Source: CAZCEC01 sp964497615 (GTDB lineage: Bacteria; Chloroflexota; Anaerolineae; Anaerolineales; UBA6663). Taken from it: DNA of 64,000 nt. A program made the position numbers and the translations under genes. The notes beneath the pieces were generated by a model. That model worked only from the letters and a program-made list of their open reading frames with translations. It did not search any database and was not told the DNA's origin. Positions 1 through 8,887 of the stretch are shown here, piece after piece (within the stretch, counting starts at the first letter, position 1; each line of letters starts with the position of its first letter). The DNA is taken from positions 73,996 to 137,995 of the forward strand of contig CAZCEC010000007.1 of assembly GCA_964497615.1 (NCBI GenBank). Reading direction: 5' to 3'.

Positions 1-2
1 TG

Positions 3-1496
3 CCGCTGCTGGGCGGGCTGGCGATGTACGTGGCGCTGGCGAGCGCCTTCCTGCTCTTCGGCAGCCGCGACTGGCTGGCGGAGGGCGTGGGCATCCTGGG
101 CGGCGCCACGTTATTATTCCTCACCGGGCTGTGGGACGACCGCTATGGCATGCCGGCCTGGCTGAAGCTGGGGGCGCAGCTCGTGGCGGCCTTCGTGGTG
201 ATGGCGGTGGGGGTGCAGGTGCAGCTCTTCGCCTTCGCCCCGCTCAACTGGCTCATCACCCTGGTGTGGCTGGTGGGCATCACCAACGCCGTCAACCTGA
301 TGGACAACATGGACGGGCTGGCGGCCGGCATCACGCTGGTGGCGGCGCTGGCGTTCTTCGGGCTGGCGGCGCTGGAGGGGCAGGGGCTGGTGGCCAGCCT
401 GGCGGCGGCCCTGGTGGGCGCCTCGGCCGGCTTCCTGTTCTACAACTTCGCCCCGGCGGTCAGCTTCATGGGCGATGCCGGCGCGCTGACGCTGGGGTTT
501 GTGCTGGCCGTGATCGGCATCAAGCTGCGCTTCATTCACTTTCCGCTGGGCGCCACCTGGATGGCCCCCATCATTGTGCTGGGGGTGCTGATCTTCGACA
601 CGACCCTGGTGATCATCTCGCGCGTCCGGCGCGGGCGGTCTATCTTTCAGGGCGGGTCGGACCACACCTCGCACCGGCTGGCCCAGTTGGGCGTGGGGCA
701 GCCGCGCGCCGTGCTCACCCTGTATGTGACGGCGGCAGCGCTGGGCCTGGCGGCGCTGTTCGTCACCCGGTCGCCGGTGCCGACCGCCAACCTGGCCTTC
801 GCGGCGCTGGTGGGGGCGGGCGGGCTGGCGCTGATCTTCTTTGAGCGGATCGAGCCGCGGTTGAGCGGCGACCCGCCGCTGGTGCTCATCCCCGGCGCGG
901 GGGGCCTGGGGGAGGCGGTGCGCGCCGCGGCGCCCCTCAGCCGTGAGGTGGTGCTGCTGCTGGCGCCGCGGCTGGTGGACGGCGCGGCCCGCCCCACGCG
1001 CGAGGAAGTGATTGAGGCGCTGGCGGCGCTGGCCGAGGACCCGGCGGCGGCGCGCAAGCTGCTGGCGCGCGGGTTGGGGGAGGCTTGGTGGGAGGAACTG
1101 AATGGGCTCAACCCGGTGCTGCGGCTGAACGGGCTGGTGTGGACTCCGGCGGCCGGGTGCCTGGCGGAACTGCCCGCGCCCAACGCGGCCGCGGTGCGGC
1201 CCGGCGCCGCGCAGCCGGAGGTGGTGGCTGCGCTGACGCGCGCCCGGCTGATCCTGTTGGGGCCGGGCGATCCAGCCGTGAACCTGGCCCCGGCGCTGCT
1301 GGCGCCGGGGGTGCGCGCGGCGGTGCTGGGGACGCGCGGCGAGCGATTGTGGGTGGGGACGGCGGCGGGCCAGAGGGAACTGGAAGCCTGGCTGGGCGCG
1401 CCGACGCCGGTCGCGGAGCCGGCGCGCTGGCAGCACGCCGTGCAGGCGCGCCTGCTGCGGCAAGCGGCCGGGCAGGCCAAGAGCCACGCGAGTTGA
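3..1496 (+). CDS. WecA/MraY-family polyprenyl-phosphate sugar-1-phosphate transferase, 5' partial, with extra C-terminal domain
   Basis: The frame is open to the window edge and the residues before the first visible Met already read like the family's PLLGGLA segment, so the true start lies upstream. Visible family motifs are the NLMDNMDGLAAG aspartate motif, a YNFAPAVSFMGDAGAL segment and a late HTSHRL motif, with many hydrophobic helices in the first 280 residues. Such enzymes transfer a sugar-1-phosphate from UDP-sugar to undecaprenyl phosphate in the membrane and start glycan assembly. After the last helix about 200 soluble residues follow that ordinary WecA lacks; they contain LILLGPGDPAVNL, which loosely recalls the phosphate-binding loop of YvcK/CofD proteins (weak inference). 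A Wzz-like gene follows 21 bases later. Confidence 0.85.
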   Translation, partial: PLLGGLAMYVALASAFLLFGSRDWLAEGVGILGGATLLFLTGLWDDRYGMPAWLKLGAQLVAAFVVMAVGVQVQLFAFAPLNWLITLVWLVGITNAVNLMDNMDGLAAGITLVAALAFFGLAALEGQGLVASLAAALVGASAGFLFYNFAPAVSFMGDAGALTLGFVLAVIGIKLRFIHFPLGATWMAPIIVLGVLIFDTTLVIISRVRRGRSIFQGGSDHTSHRLAQLGVGQPRAVLTLYVTAAALGLAALFVTRSPVPTANLAFAALVGAGGLALIFFERIEPRLSGDPPLVLIPGAGGLGEAVRAAAPLSREVVLLLAPRLVDGAARPTREEVIEALAALAEDPAAARKLLARGLGEAWWEELNGLNPVLRLNGLVWTPAAGCLAELPAPNAAAVRPGAAQPEVVAALTRARLILLGPGDPAVNLAPALLAPGVRAAVLGTRGERLWVGTAAGQRELEAWLGAPTPVAEPARWQHAVQARLLRQAAGQAKSHAS

Positions 1497-1517
1497 TGGG
1501 GCAAAGAAAGGCACAGC

Positions 1518-2798
1518 ATGGAAGACGAGATTGACATTCGCGCGCAGATCCTGGTGGTGCTGCGAGCCTGGAAGGTCATCCTGGGGCTGGCCGTGCTGGC
1601 CGCGCTGGCGGCGGGCGTGTACGCCTGGACCTTGCCAAACACCTACGAGGCGGTGGCGCTGGTCTCCATATCGCCGGGGCGGATTTCGCTGGACCTGAGC
1701 AGCGTGGAGCAGAGCGGCGCGGTCTCGGCCCGCGCCTATGTGGAGCTGGCGGAGTCGACCACGGTGGTGCGGACGGTGTTTGACGCCGCGGGGCCGGAGC
1801 TGCTAGACCAGATCACCACGGTGAGCCGGTTGCGGCGGCGGCTGCAGGCGGAGGCGTCCGCGGACGCGCCGCTGCTGCGCCTGCAAGTCAGCGACACCGA
1901 CGCGGCCCGCGCGGCGGCGCTGGCGAACCTGTGGGCGGAGACCTTCACGGCCCAGGCCGGGCAGCTCTATGGGCAGGATCAGGCCAGCCTGGCGCTCTAC
2001 CGCGAGGCGGAGGCGGAGGCCCTGGCGGCCCTCACCGCGGCGGACACGGCGCTGGCGGACTTCCAGGCCAGCAATCCGGTGAGCATCCTGCAAGCGCAAT
2101 TGAACAGCCAGCAGGCCAGCCTGACGGACTACCTCAACCGCGCCCATGAGGCCGAACTGCTGAGCCAGGACCTGCAGGACCTGCTGGCCCGGCTGGAAAG
2201 CCTGCCGGCCGGCGCACCCGCCGCCCTGGCCGATGACCTGGCGTTGCTGGCGCTGACCAGCCGCGTGTATGGCGGCCAACTCGGCTCCGACCTGGATGGG
2301 CTGGGTTCTGGCAACCGCTTGCAGTTATTGATTGACGGGAGCCAGCCGGCGACCAGTGCCACGGTAGCGGACCAGCGCGGCCTGGCCGAGGACCTGCTGG
2401 CGAGCCTGGCGGCGCGAGGCCAGACCCTGGCGGACCAGGCGCAGGCGGTGGAGCCGGCCATCCTGACGCTGCAGGGGCAGGTGGCCGCGGCCCAGGCACA
2501 GGCCGACCAGCTTACCCGCGCCCGCGACCTGGCGGCAGAGACGTACAGCGCGCTGGTCATCCAGGTGCAGGAGGCGAGTGTGGCGGTGCGGCAGGCGGCA
2601 AACGTGGCGCAGGTGGCGGGCCTGGCCGCCGTCCCCAACCAGGCCACCGGCCCGGCCCGTCTGACGTACGTTGGGCTGGGCGCCGCCCTGGGCGCCGTGT
2701 TGGGTGTGGCGCTGGCGCTGGCGCGTGAGTTCATCCGGTCGGGGGTGGAGGCCAGCAGCACCGCCGCGCCCGCCGATACGCGGCCGGCGACCGGCTAA
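1518..2798 (+). CDS. Wzz-type polysaccharide chain-length regulator
   Basis: The product has 426 residues with the layout of a polysaccharide co-polymerase. An N-terminal membrane helix lies around residues 18-38 after a short DEIDIR cytosolic segment. A long Ala/Gln/Leu-rich coiled-coil periplasmic or extracytoplasmic region follows, then a second helix around residues 380-405 and a short tail. There is no Walker motif, so it lacks the fused tyrosine kinase seen in some Wzc proteins. It probably sets the length of the polymer made by the surrounding locus. The ATG is preceded by AGAAAGG. The stop overlaps the next start (TAATG), which implies translational coupling to the fcl-like gene. Confidence 0.85.
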   Translation: MEDEIDIRAQILVVLRAWKVILGLAVLAALAAGVYAWTLPNTYEAVALVSISPGRISLDLSSVEQSGAVSARAYVELAESTTVVRTVFDAAGPELLDQITTVSRLRRRLQAEASADAPLLRLQVSDTDAARAAALANLWAETFTAQAGQLYGQDQASLALYREAEAEALAALTAADTALADFQASNPVSILQAQLNSQQASLTDYLNRAHEAELLSQDLQDLLARLESLPAGAPAALADDLALLALTSRVYGGQLGSDLDGLGSGNRLQLLIDGSQPATSATVADQRGLAEDLLASLAARGQTLADQAQAVEPAILTLQGQVAAAQAQADQLTRARDLAAETYSALVIQVQEASVAVRQAANVAQVAGLAAVPNQATGPARLTYVGLGAALGAVLGVALALAREFIRSGVEASSTAAPADTRPATG

Positions 2799-3814
2799 TG
2801 AGTGTGGAGGCGATGATGAGCGAACGCTGGCCGGACAGCCAGGCCTATTGGCGGGACAAGCGGGTGGTGGTGACGGGCGGGTCCGGTTTTTTGGGCCGCT
2901 ACGTGGTGGACGGCCTGCGGGCGCGGGGGGCCGAGGTCGCCGCGCCGCGCAAACGGGACTACGACCTGGTACACCTGGACGCGGTGCAGGCGCTGCTGAG
3001 GGACGCGCGGCCGCAGGTGCTCATCCACCTGGCGGCGCGGGTGGGGGGCATCGGGGCCAACCGGGAGCACCCGGCCGAGTTCTTCTACGAGAACCTGATG
3101 ATGGGGGTGCAGTTGATGCACGAGGCCTGGCGCGCCGGGGTGAGCAAGTTTGTGGCCATCGGCACGGTGTGCGCCTATCCCAAGTTCACCCCGGTCCCCT
3201 TCCACGAAGACGACCTGTGGAACGGCTACCCGGAAGAGACCAACGCCCCCTACGGGCTGGCGAAGAAGATGCTGCTGGTGCAGGCCCAGGCCTATCGCCA
3301 GCAGTACGGGTGGGACGCGGTCTTCCTGCTGCCGGTGAACCTGTATGGACCAGGCGACAACTTTGACCCGGCCAGTTCGCACGTCATCCCGGCGCTGATC
3401 AAGAAGTGTGTGGACGCGCGGGCCAGCGGTGCGGACGAGATCGTGGTCTGGGGCGACGGGTCGCCGACGCGCGAGTTTCTGTATGTGGCGGACGCGGCCG
3501 ACGGCATCCGGCTGGCGGCCGAGCGCTATGCCGGCGCGGAGCCGGTGAACCTGGGCAGCGCCTTCGAGATCAGCATCAAGGACCTGGTGACGACCATTGC
3601 CCGGCTGACCGGCTTCACCGGCCGGATCGTGTGGGACACGGCCAAGCCCAACGGCCAGCCGCGCCGCAAGCTGGACACGCGCCGGGCCGAAACCCTGTTT
3701 GGCTTTCACAGCCACACGGATTTCGAGGCCGGCCTGCGCCAGACGATTGAGTGGTATCGCGGCTGGCTGGCCGAAGGTGCCCGCGGCGAGGTGGTGAGCA
3801 CCGCCGCCGGCTAA
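2798..3814 (+). CDS. fcl: GDP-L-fucose synthase-like NAD(P)-dependent epimerase/reductase
   Basis: This 338-residue extended SDR has the nucleotide-binding loop TGGSGFLG at residues 26-33 and the family signature HLAARVGGIGAN near residue 78. It also has GTVCAYPK near 122-129 and the catalytic YxxxK at Tyr152/Lys156, followed by NLYGPGDNF. In the known family it converts GDP-4-keto-6-deoxymannose to GDP-L-fucose by 3,5-epimerisation and 4-reduction. No GDP-mannose 4,6-dehydratase is present in the window, so the exact substrate (fucose, colitose or another 6-deoxysugar) is inference. The stop codon overlaps the stop of the convergent gene within the tetranucleotide CTAA. Confidence 0.85.
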   Translation: MSVEAMMSERWPDSQAYWRDKRVVVTGGSGFLGRYVVDGLRARGAEVAAPRKRDYDLVHLDAVQALLRDARPQVLIHLAARVGGIGANREHPAEFFYENLMMGVQLMHEAWRAGVSKFVAIGTVCAYPKFTPVPFHEDDLWNGYPEETNAPYGLAKKMLLVQAQAYRQQYGWDAVFLLPVNLYGPGDNFDPASSHVIPALIKKCVDARASGADEIVVWGDGSPTREFLYVADAADGIRLAAERYAGAEPVNLGSAFEISIKDLVTTIARLTGFTGRIVWDTAKPNGQPRRKLDTRRAETLFGFHSHTDFEAGLRQTIEWYRGWLAEGARGEVVSTAAG

Positions 3815-4956
3815 GTCCGCGCGGGCGGGCGGCGGCGCGCCAACTCTTGCCGCAGGCGCTGCCAGCCGTAGGCGGGCACGCGCGCCAGGCTGGGCAGGTT
3901 CCAGGCGTGCTGGACGAAGCGCAGATAGCCCCAGGGGGTGGGCCGCCGGCCGGAGCCGCGCGCCAGGCGCGCGTACTGATACCAGATGAGGGGGAAGCCG
4001 TGCAGCACGCCGGGCTTGGAGACCTTCAGCCGATAAAAGCGCCGCTCGGCGGCGGTGACGGGCATGGCCGCCAGATCGTCCAGGACGGTGGCGGGCACGG
4101 GGGCGTCCAGCGCCGCCTGCAGATAGGTGAGCGCGGCGTGGAGCGAGAGGCTCAGGCGCAGGGTCTCGGCCAGGCGCAGCAGCCGCTCCCAGTCCATCGC
4201 ATGTTCGGTCGAGCGCAGGATGTGGATGGCGTCGGCCGCCCAGCGCACCGGCGGAAAGGGATTGTAGCGCGCGGCGTGGACGCAGACGTGGATGAGGTCG
4301 TCGGTGGCGCACAGGGTGGCGGTGGGCACGCCGTGAAAGGCGAACGGCTCCGCCTGCGCCCAGAAGGGCTGGTCGGCCTCGGGGTAGACGCAGTCCCATA
4401 GGACGTGGCGGTGCAGATCGAGTTGGTAGCCCCCGGTCTGCACGTAGCCGGTGGAATGGCGCATCGTGAGATGGACATCCGGGTCAAAGGCCGGGTGATC
4501 AGGCCGCCAGCCGAGTTCGAGCAGGCACTGGTGCGCGCGGTGGCCATCGGCTTCGGGCACCAGTAGGTCGAGATCGGTCATTGGCCGCAGGCTGGGGTCG
4601 GCGTAGACGCGCGTGGCCAGGCTGGCGCCCTTGAGCAGGATGGTGGGGATGCCGGCCGCGGTCAGCGCCGCGACGGTCTTGGCCGAGTGGTGAAAGAGCG
4701 ATTGGTTCTTGAACCAGTTGTAGCGCTGACCGGCCTTGAATTCCGCGAAGGCGGGGTCGTCCACGCCCAGGGCGCGCAGGTTGCGGTAGAGCAGCGGCAG
4801 CAGGCGCTTGGAGCCGCCGTCGAGCGTTTCCAGGCTGGCGTGCTGCCGCCAATCCTCCCAGGCCGCGCGGGCCGCCTCGCCGGGGAGCAGGGCGGCGCGC
4901 AGGAGCAAAGTCTGGCTGGGGGTGGGCCAGCAGTGGCCCAGCAGGGGGGCGGTCAT
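3811..4956 (-). CDS. Uncharacterised nucleotidyltransferase-fold protein (NTP_transf_5 type)
   Basis: The 381-residue product carries LKGASLA at residues 108-114 and RPMTDLDLLV at 124-133. This is the paired pattern of the NTP_transf_5 group of the Pol-beta nucleotidyltransferase superfamily, often found in capsule and O-antigen loci. The two Asp residues of DLDLLV would bind metal. No substrate is established for this family; a role in modifying a sugar or a protein of the export machinery is a guess. It is the second gene of a minus-strand pair: its ATG overlaps the ligase stop (ATGA). It converges on the fcl-like gene with interlocked stop codons. Confidence 0.75.
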   Translation of the reverse strand: MTAPLLGHCWPTPSQTLLLRAALLPGEAARAAWEDWRQHASLETLDGGSKRLLPLLYRNLRALGVDDPAFAEFKAGQRYNWFKNQSLFHHSAKTVAALTAAGIPTILLKGASLATRVYADPSLRPMTDLDLLVPEADGHRAHQCLLELGWRPDHPAFDPDVHLTMRHSTGYVQTGGYQLDLHRHVLWDCVYPEADQPFWAQAEPFAFHGVPTATLCATDDLIHVCVHAARYNPFPPVRWAADAIHILRSTEHAMDWERLLRLAETLRLSLSLHAALTYLQAALDAPVPATVLDDLAAMPVTAAERRFYRLKVSKPGVLHGFPLIWYQYARLARGSGRRPTPWGYLRFVQHAWNLPSLARVPAYGWQRLRQELARRRPPART

Positions 4957-6251
4957 GGGGCCGGGGCGGGCGCGCTGTCAGTTTCGGCCTGGGTGAGCGC
5001 GTACAGGCAGACGCAATAGGCCAGCACGCCCCAGAAGAAGACGTGCACACGGGCGCCGAAGGCGATGGCGTCGGCCAGGCCAAAGGTCAGTTGCGCGATG
5101 AGGGCGGCGGCCAGGCCCTCGGCCAGCCAGCGCCGGGCGGGCAGCCAGGTGCGGCGGCGGGCGGCGGCCAGCAGCGCCAGGGCGCCCCCGGCCAGGGCCG
5201 CGAACGCCACCAGGCCCGGCAGCCCCAGGTCCAGCGCGGCCTGCAGGAACTGGTTGTGGGCGTGCGAAATATCGAAACCGGGCGCGATGGTGAACATGGG
5301 GAAGAGCACTGGCAGGGCGTGGCGGAAGCCATTGAGGCCCAGGCCGGTGAGGGGAAAGGCCTGGATGGCATACAGCGCGCGCGACCACAGTTCGAGGCGG
5401 CTGTGGGCGCTGCTGAGGACGCTGCGGCCGGCGGTGTCTTGCAGGAGAGCTGCGGCGCGCTCCGGCCCGATCAGGAGGACTGCTGCGATGGCGATGACCA
5501 CGCCGGCCAGCAGCAGCCGGCGGGCGCGCGGGCCGTGCCAGGCCAGCCACGCGCCCAGCCCAACGGCCAGCCCGATGAGACCACCCCGCGATTGGGTGAG
5601 GAGGAGCGTGAGGGCGGTGAGCGCGGCCAGAGCGCCCAGCAGGAGGACGCGCCCGAGCGTGGACCGGCGTGGGGGCAGCCCGGCTAGCAGGGCAAGCTGG
5701 ACGGGCAGGAAGAGCACCAGCGCGCCGGCCACATAGTTTGGCTGGAGACCTTCCTCGACGCCCGGCAGACCGCGGATCAGGCCGGGCAGGCCGCTGACAA
5801 CGCGGTCGAGCAGGGGGAACTTATAGAGCCAATCCGTCCCTAGCAGGCCGGCGAGGGCGAAGAGGGCGCCGAGGGCGGCATACGCCCACAGGCCCCAGCC
5901 GAAGGCGCGGGCCGGGGCCAGGCGGCGGGCGAGCAGATAGTAGGCGGCCACGCCCAGCACGATGCCGGTGACCTTGGCCAGGCTGACTTCCAGGCTGTAG
6001 GTGGCGCCCAGGCTGATGAGGACCATCACCAGGATGAGCAGGATGGGCCAATCGAGCGGCGTGCGTGGGACGATGTGGCCGGTGGCAATCCAGCCGCTGG
6101 CCCAGACGGCGACGACGAGCAGCAGGGCCAGGCTGCGGAGGGGTGAAGGGAACAGCAGGGCCGGGGCGGCCAGCAGCAGGAGGAGCCAGTCGGCGCGATG
6201 AACGGTTCGCGCGGCGCGGCGCAGGGCGGCCGGGAGAGGGGGGACGCGCAT
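4953..6251 (-). CDS. O-antigen ligase/polymerase family membrane protein (Wzy_C)
   Basis: The protein is almost wholly hydrophobic, with about ten to twelve membrane helices. It has the extracytoplasmic signature TGLGLNGFRHALP followed by ISHAHNQFLQAALDLGLPG, which is characteristic of the Wzy_C (O-antigen ligase/polymerase) family. It would polymerise or transfer finished polysaccharide units outside the membrane. An in-frame ATG lies 29 codons upstream, but the leading peptide there is non-family in character and Cys/Pro-rich, so the start was set at the Met before RVPPLPAALRR. Codon overlap ATGA couples it to the nucleotidyltransferase. A 126-base divergent spacer separates it from the methyltransferase gene. 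Confidence 0.85.
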   Translation of the reverse strand: MRVPPLPAALRRAARTVHRADWLLLLLAAPALLFPSPLRSLALLLVVAVWASGWIATGHIVPRTPLDWPILLILVMVLISLGATYSLEVSLAKVTGIVLGVAAYYLLARRLAPARAFGWGLWAYAALGALFALAGLLGTDWLYKFPLLDRVVSGLPGLIRGLPGVEEGLQPNYVAGALVLFLPVQLALLAGLPPRRSTLGRVLLLGALAALTALTLLLTQSRGGLIGLAVGLGAWLAWHGPRARRLLLAGVVIAIAAVLLIGPERAAALLQDTAGRSVLSSAHSRLELWSRALYAIQAFPLTGLGLNGFRHALPVLFPMFTIAPGFDISHAHNQFLQAALDLGLPGLVAFAALAGGALALLAAARRRTWLPARRWLAEGLAAALIAQLTFGLADAIAFGARVHVFFWGVLAYCVCLYALTQAETDSAPAPAP

Positions 6252-6377
6252 GGGACGGCTGCACTTTAATCGAGAAGCGGCGGGCTGGCAAACACCCACC
6301 AGGCACCACTTGAGACCAGGGTGCGGACGCGTTATCATTCACGTCATGAATTGTTTCCATTCAGGCTGTAAACTGTT

Positions 6378-7271
6378 GTGCTGAACAGAACAGAGCTTCG
6401 TAATCATTGGCGCTGGGCGCGGCGCTGGCGCCCCGAGGCGCAGGCGGCGCTCGACTGGGCATGCGGCCAGTTCTCGCCGGAGGTCCAGGCGCGCGGCCTG
6501 GCGCGCTACTACTATGAACTCCTGTGGCTCCTGGACGAGATTCTGGGGGCGCATCCCGGCGGCGTGAGCGGGCTGAAGGTGGCGGACGTGGGCTGCGGCG
6601 CCGGGGTGATCTCGCTGGCGCTGCGGCACCTGGGCGCCGAGGTGTGGCTGCTGGACCGATTCGACGAGTACGAGTCCGACCAGGATAATCACATGGGCTC
6701 CACCCAGGATATTCTGGAACGGTTCCGGCGCAATGGAATGACGGTGTGCCGGCGGGATTTCATGGCCGAGGGATTGCCGCCAGACTGGCCGGTGTTTGAC
6801 CTGATCACGTTCTTTGCCGTCATCGAGCACTTGCCCCAATCGCCGCGCGGGGCGCTAGAGGCGATGCGCCATCATTTGCGGCCAGGCGGCCAACTCGTGG
6901 TGACCACGCCGAACCATGCCTGGGTTCGGACCCGGCTACGGCTGCTGTTTGGCCGCACCGTGCACTATCCGCTGGCGACGTGGTGGGCGACGCCGTTTTT
7001 CGGGCATGTCCGCGAATATACGCGGGCAGAGCTGGCGCAGATGCTGCGCTGGGCAGGGTTCGAGCGAGTGCGGACGACCGTGAGTAATTGGGCGCACGTC
7101 ACCAGCCGGCTGCCGCGAGCGCGCCCGGATGAGCCCGAACGCTGGACCACACGCCTGACCCTGCGCACGCCGCGCGAATGGCTGGTGGCTGCCTCGCTCC
7201 TGCTGACCCTGCCGTTTGACGGCCTGAAGTATAGCCTCCTGGCGGTGGCCCAAAAGCCCGAGGCTGGATGA
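6378..7271 (+). CDS. Class I SAM-dependent methyltransferase
   Basis: This is a 297-residue Rossmann methyltransferase. The SAM-binding motif VADVGCGAGVISLAL lies near residues 68-82, with acidic motif II at LLDRFDEYE. Motif IV (FDLITFFAVIEHLPQSP) and LRPGGQLVVTTPNHAW complete the fold. It resembles UbiG/sugar-methyltransferase types. Its position in the locus suggests methylation of a glycan residue or lipid-linked intermediate; the acceptor is unknown. The start is GTG, the first codon of the frame that fits the family length. Its stop overlaps the flippase start (ATGA) and so begins the long plus-strand operon. Confidence 0.8.
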   Translation: MLNRTELRNHWRWARRWRPEAQAALDWACGQFSPEVQARGLARYYYELLWLLDEILGAHPGGVSGLKVADVGCGAGVISLALRHLGAEVWLLDRFDEYESDQDNHMGSTQDILERFRRNGMTVCRRDFMAEGLPPDWPVFDLITFFAVIEHLPQSPRGALEAMRHHLRPGGQLVVTTPNHAWVRTRLRLLFGRTVHYPLATWWATPFFGHVREYTRAELAQMLRWAGFERVRTTVSNWAHVTSRLPRARPDEPERWTTRLTLRTPREWLVAASLLLTLPFDGLKYSLLAVAQKPEAG

Positions 7272-8851
7272 GCCGGTCGGTCATCCTGCTGACGGCGGCC
7301 AGCATCGCGGCGCTGGGGGCCGGGCTGCTGCGTGAGGTGGTGGTAGCGCACCTCTACGGCACCACCGCGGCTGCGGATGCGCTGGCGGTGATGCTGTACT
7401 ACGTGGACTCCTTCGCCGGGGTAATCCTGACGGGGGTGGGCACATTTATGCTGGTGCCGGCGCTGGCCGCCTACCAGGCCGAAGGCCGCCCGGACGCGGG
7501 CTATGGCTTGCTGGATGCGGCGCTGGTGTGGGTGGGGCTGCTGCTCTTGCCGGCGGGGGCCTGGGCGTTGCTGGGGCCAGGGTCGTTGGCCGCTACCGTG
7601 GCGCCGGACTTCTCGCCCGCTCAGCATGCCGGGTTGGTGAGCCTGCTGCCGGCGACAGGGCTGATCCTGGTGTGTCTGGGGTTAAGCAGCGTACTGGCTG
7701 GCAGCCTGCAGGCCGCTGCGCAGTACAATTTGCCCACCCTGAGCCGCGGGCTGCTGGGGCTGGGCGTGGCGGCCGGGCTGGCGGCGGGCGGCGGGCGATG
7801 GGGGGTGGCGGCCGGCGGCGCGGGCCTGCTGGCGGGCGCGGCGGCGCAATTGGGACTGCTGGCGGCGGCGCAGTGGCGGCTTGGGTGGCGGCCCGCCTGG
7901 CCCCGGCTGCGGCATGCTGGGCTGGCCCGCGCGGCCGCCGTGGGGGTGCCAGTGCTGTTGACTTTGGCCTTGACCCAGATTGTGGTGGGCGGTGTGCAGC
8001 GGGCGCTGGCCTCCAGCCTGCCGGAGGGGTCGCTGGCAGCCGTGAACTACGCCAGCCGCGCCATGAACCTGATGGCCGCTGTATCGGTGGCGTTTGGCAC
8101 GGTGTCGCTGACGGAGTTGGCGGTGCAGTTCCGGCGCGAGGGGGTGGGAGCCGAAACGCGGCGCGCGCTGGAGAACAGCGCGCAGGGTGTGTTCTTCGTC
8201 TTTGTGCCAATATCGGTGTTAATGTTTCTGCTGGCGGAGCCGGTGGTGGCGGTGCTGTTTCAGCGGGGGCAGTACGACGAAGCCTCGCTGCACCTGACGG
8301 CGGCTTGCCTGCGCTGGTATTCGCTGGCAGGGGTGAGCGGCGCCCTGAACGCATTGCTGGTGCGTGCTGCCTATCCGGCCTTTGGCCGATTGGGGCGGGT
8401 AGTGCTCAACGGCATCTTGTCCGCCCTGGCATCCGTCCTGGTGACGGCGGCGCTGCTGCGCGCGGGCGCGGGCGTTGTGGCGCTGCCGATTGGGTTTGGC
8501 GTGGGCATGGTGTTGAATAGTCTGTTGAGTATCGTGGGTTTGTGGGATATTGTGGGCACGCCTTTCGTTTGGGAGTTGGCGCGCTATGCGCTGCGCGTGG
8601 CGCTCCTGGCGGCGGCAGCGGCGGTGGCGTTGGTGGTGGTAGATGTGCTGGCGGCGCGGGTGGCGGCTGGATGGAGCCCATGGCTGCTGGCCATGGCCCG
8701 CTGCGTGGGCGGCGGCGCAGCATTCAGCGGGGTGTATGGCGGGTTGGCCCTGGCGACGCGAGAGCCGCAGGCAGCGCTGTTGTGGCGCGGGGCGGCGCGG
8801 CGGCTGGGCGCCTGGCGTGGCTGGGTGGATGGTCGGGAAACCTCTCCCTAG
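7268..8851 (+). CDS. MurJ/MviN-family lipid-linked glycan flippase
   Basis: The 527 residues form about fourteen hydrophobic helices. It opens with SRSVILLTAASIAALGAGLLREVVVAHLYG, close to the MATE-like MurJ/MviN signature, and an AADALAV segment follows. This family flips undecaprenyl-linked intermediates (lipid II for MurJ) across the membrane. Within an exopolysaccharide operon the likelier cargo is the repeat unit of this polymer, with murein lipid II as the alternative. No Wzx of the PST type is seen elsewhere in the window, which supports this as the exporter. It is coupled to the upstream methyltransferase by a 4-base overlap. Confidence 0.8.
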   Translation: MSRSVILLTAASIAALGAGLLREVVVAHLYGTTAAADALAVMLYYVDSFAGVILTGVGTFMLVPALAAYQAEGRPDAGYGLLDAALVWVGLLLLPAGAWALLGPGSLAATVAPDFSPAQHAGLVSLLPATGLILVCLGLSSVLAGSLQAAAQYNLPTLSRGLLGLGVAAGLAAGGGRWGVAAGGAGLLAGAAAQLGLLAAAQWRLGWRPAWPRLRHAGLARAAAVGVPVLLTLALTQIVVGGVQRALASSLPEGSLAAVNYASRAMNLMAAVSVAFGTVSLTELAVQFRREGVGAETRRALENSAQGVFFVFVPISVLMFLLAEPVVAVLFQRGQYDEASLHLTAACLRWYSLAGVSGALNALLVRAAYPAFGRLGRVVLNGILSALASVLVTAALLRAGAGVVALPIGFGVGMVLNSLLSIVGLWDIVGTPFVWELARYALRVALLAAAAAVALVVVDVLAARVAAGWSPWLLAMARCVGGGAAFSGVYGGLALATREPQAALLWRGAARRLGAWRGWVDGRETSP

Positions 8852-8887
8852 ATATCTGCCGCTTGGTTTCAGATCGGTCGAGAGAGA

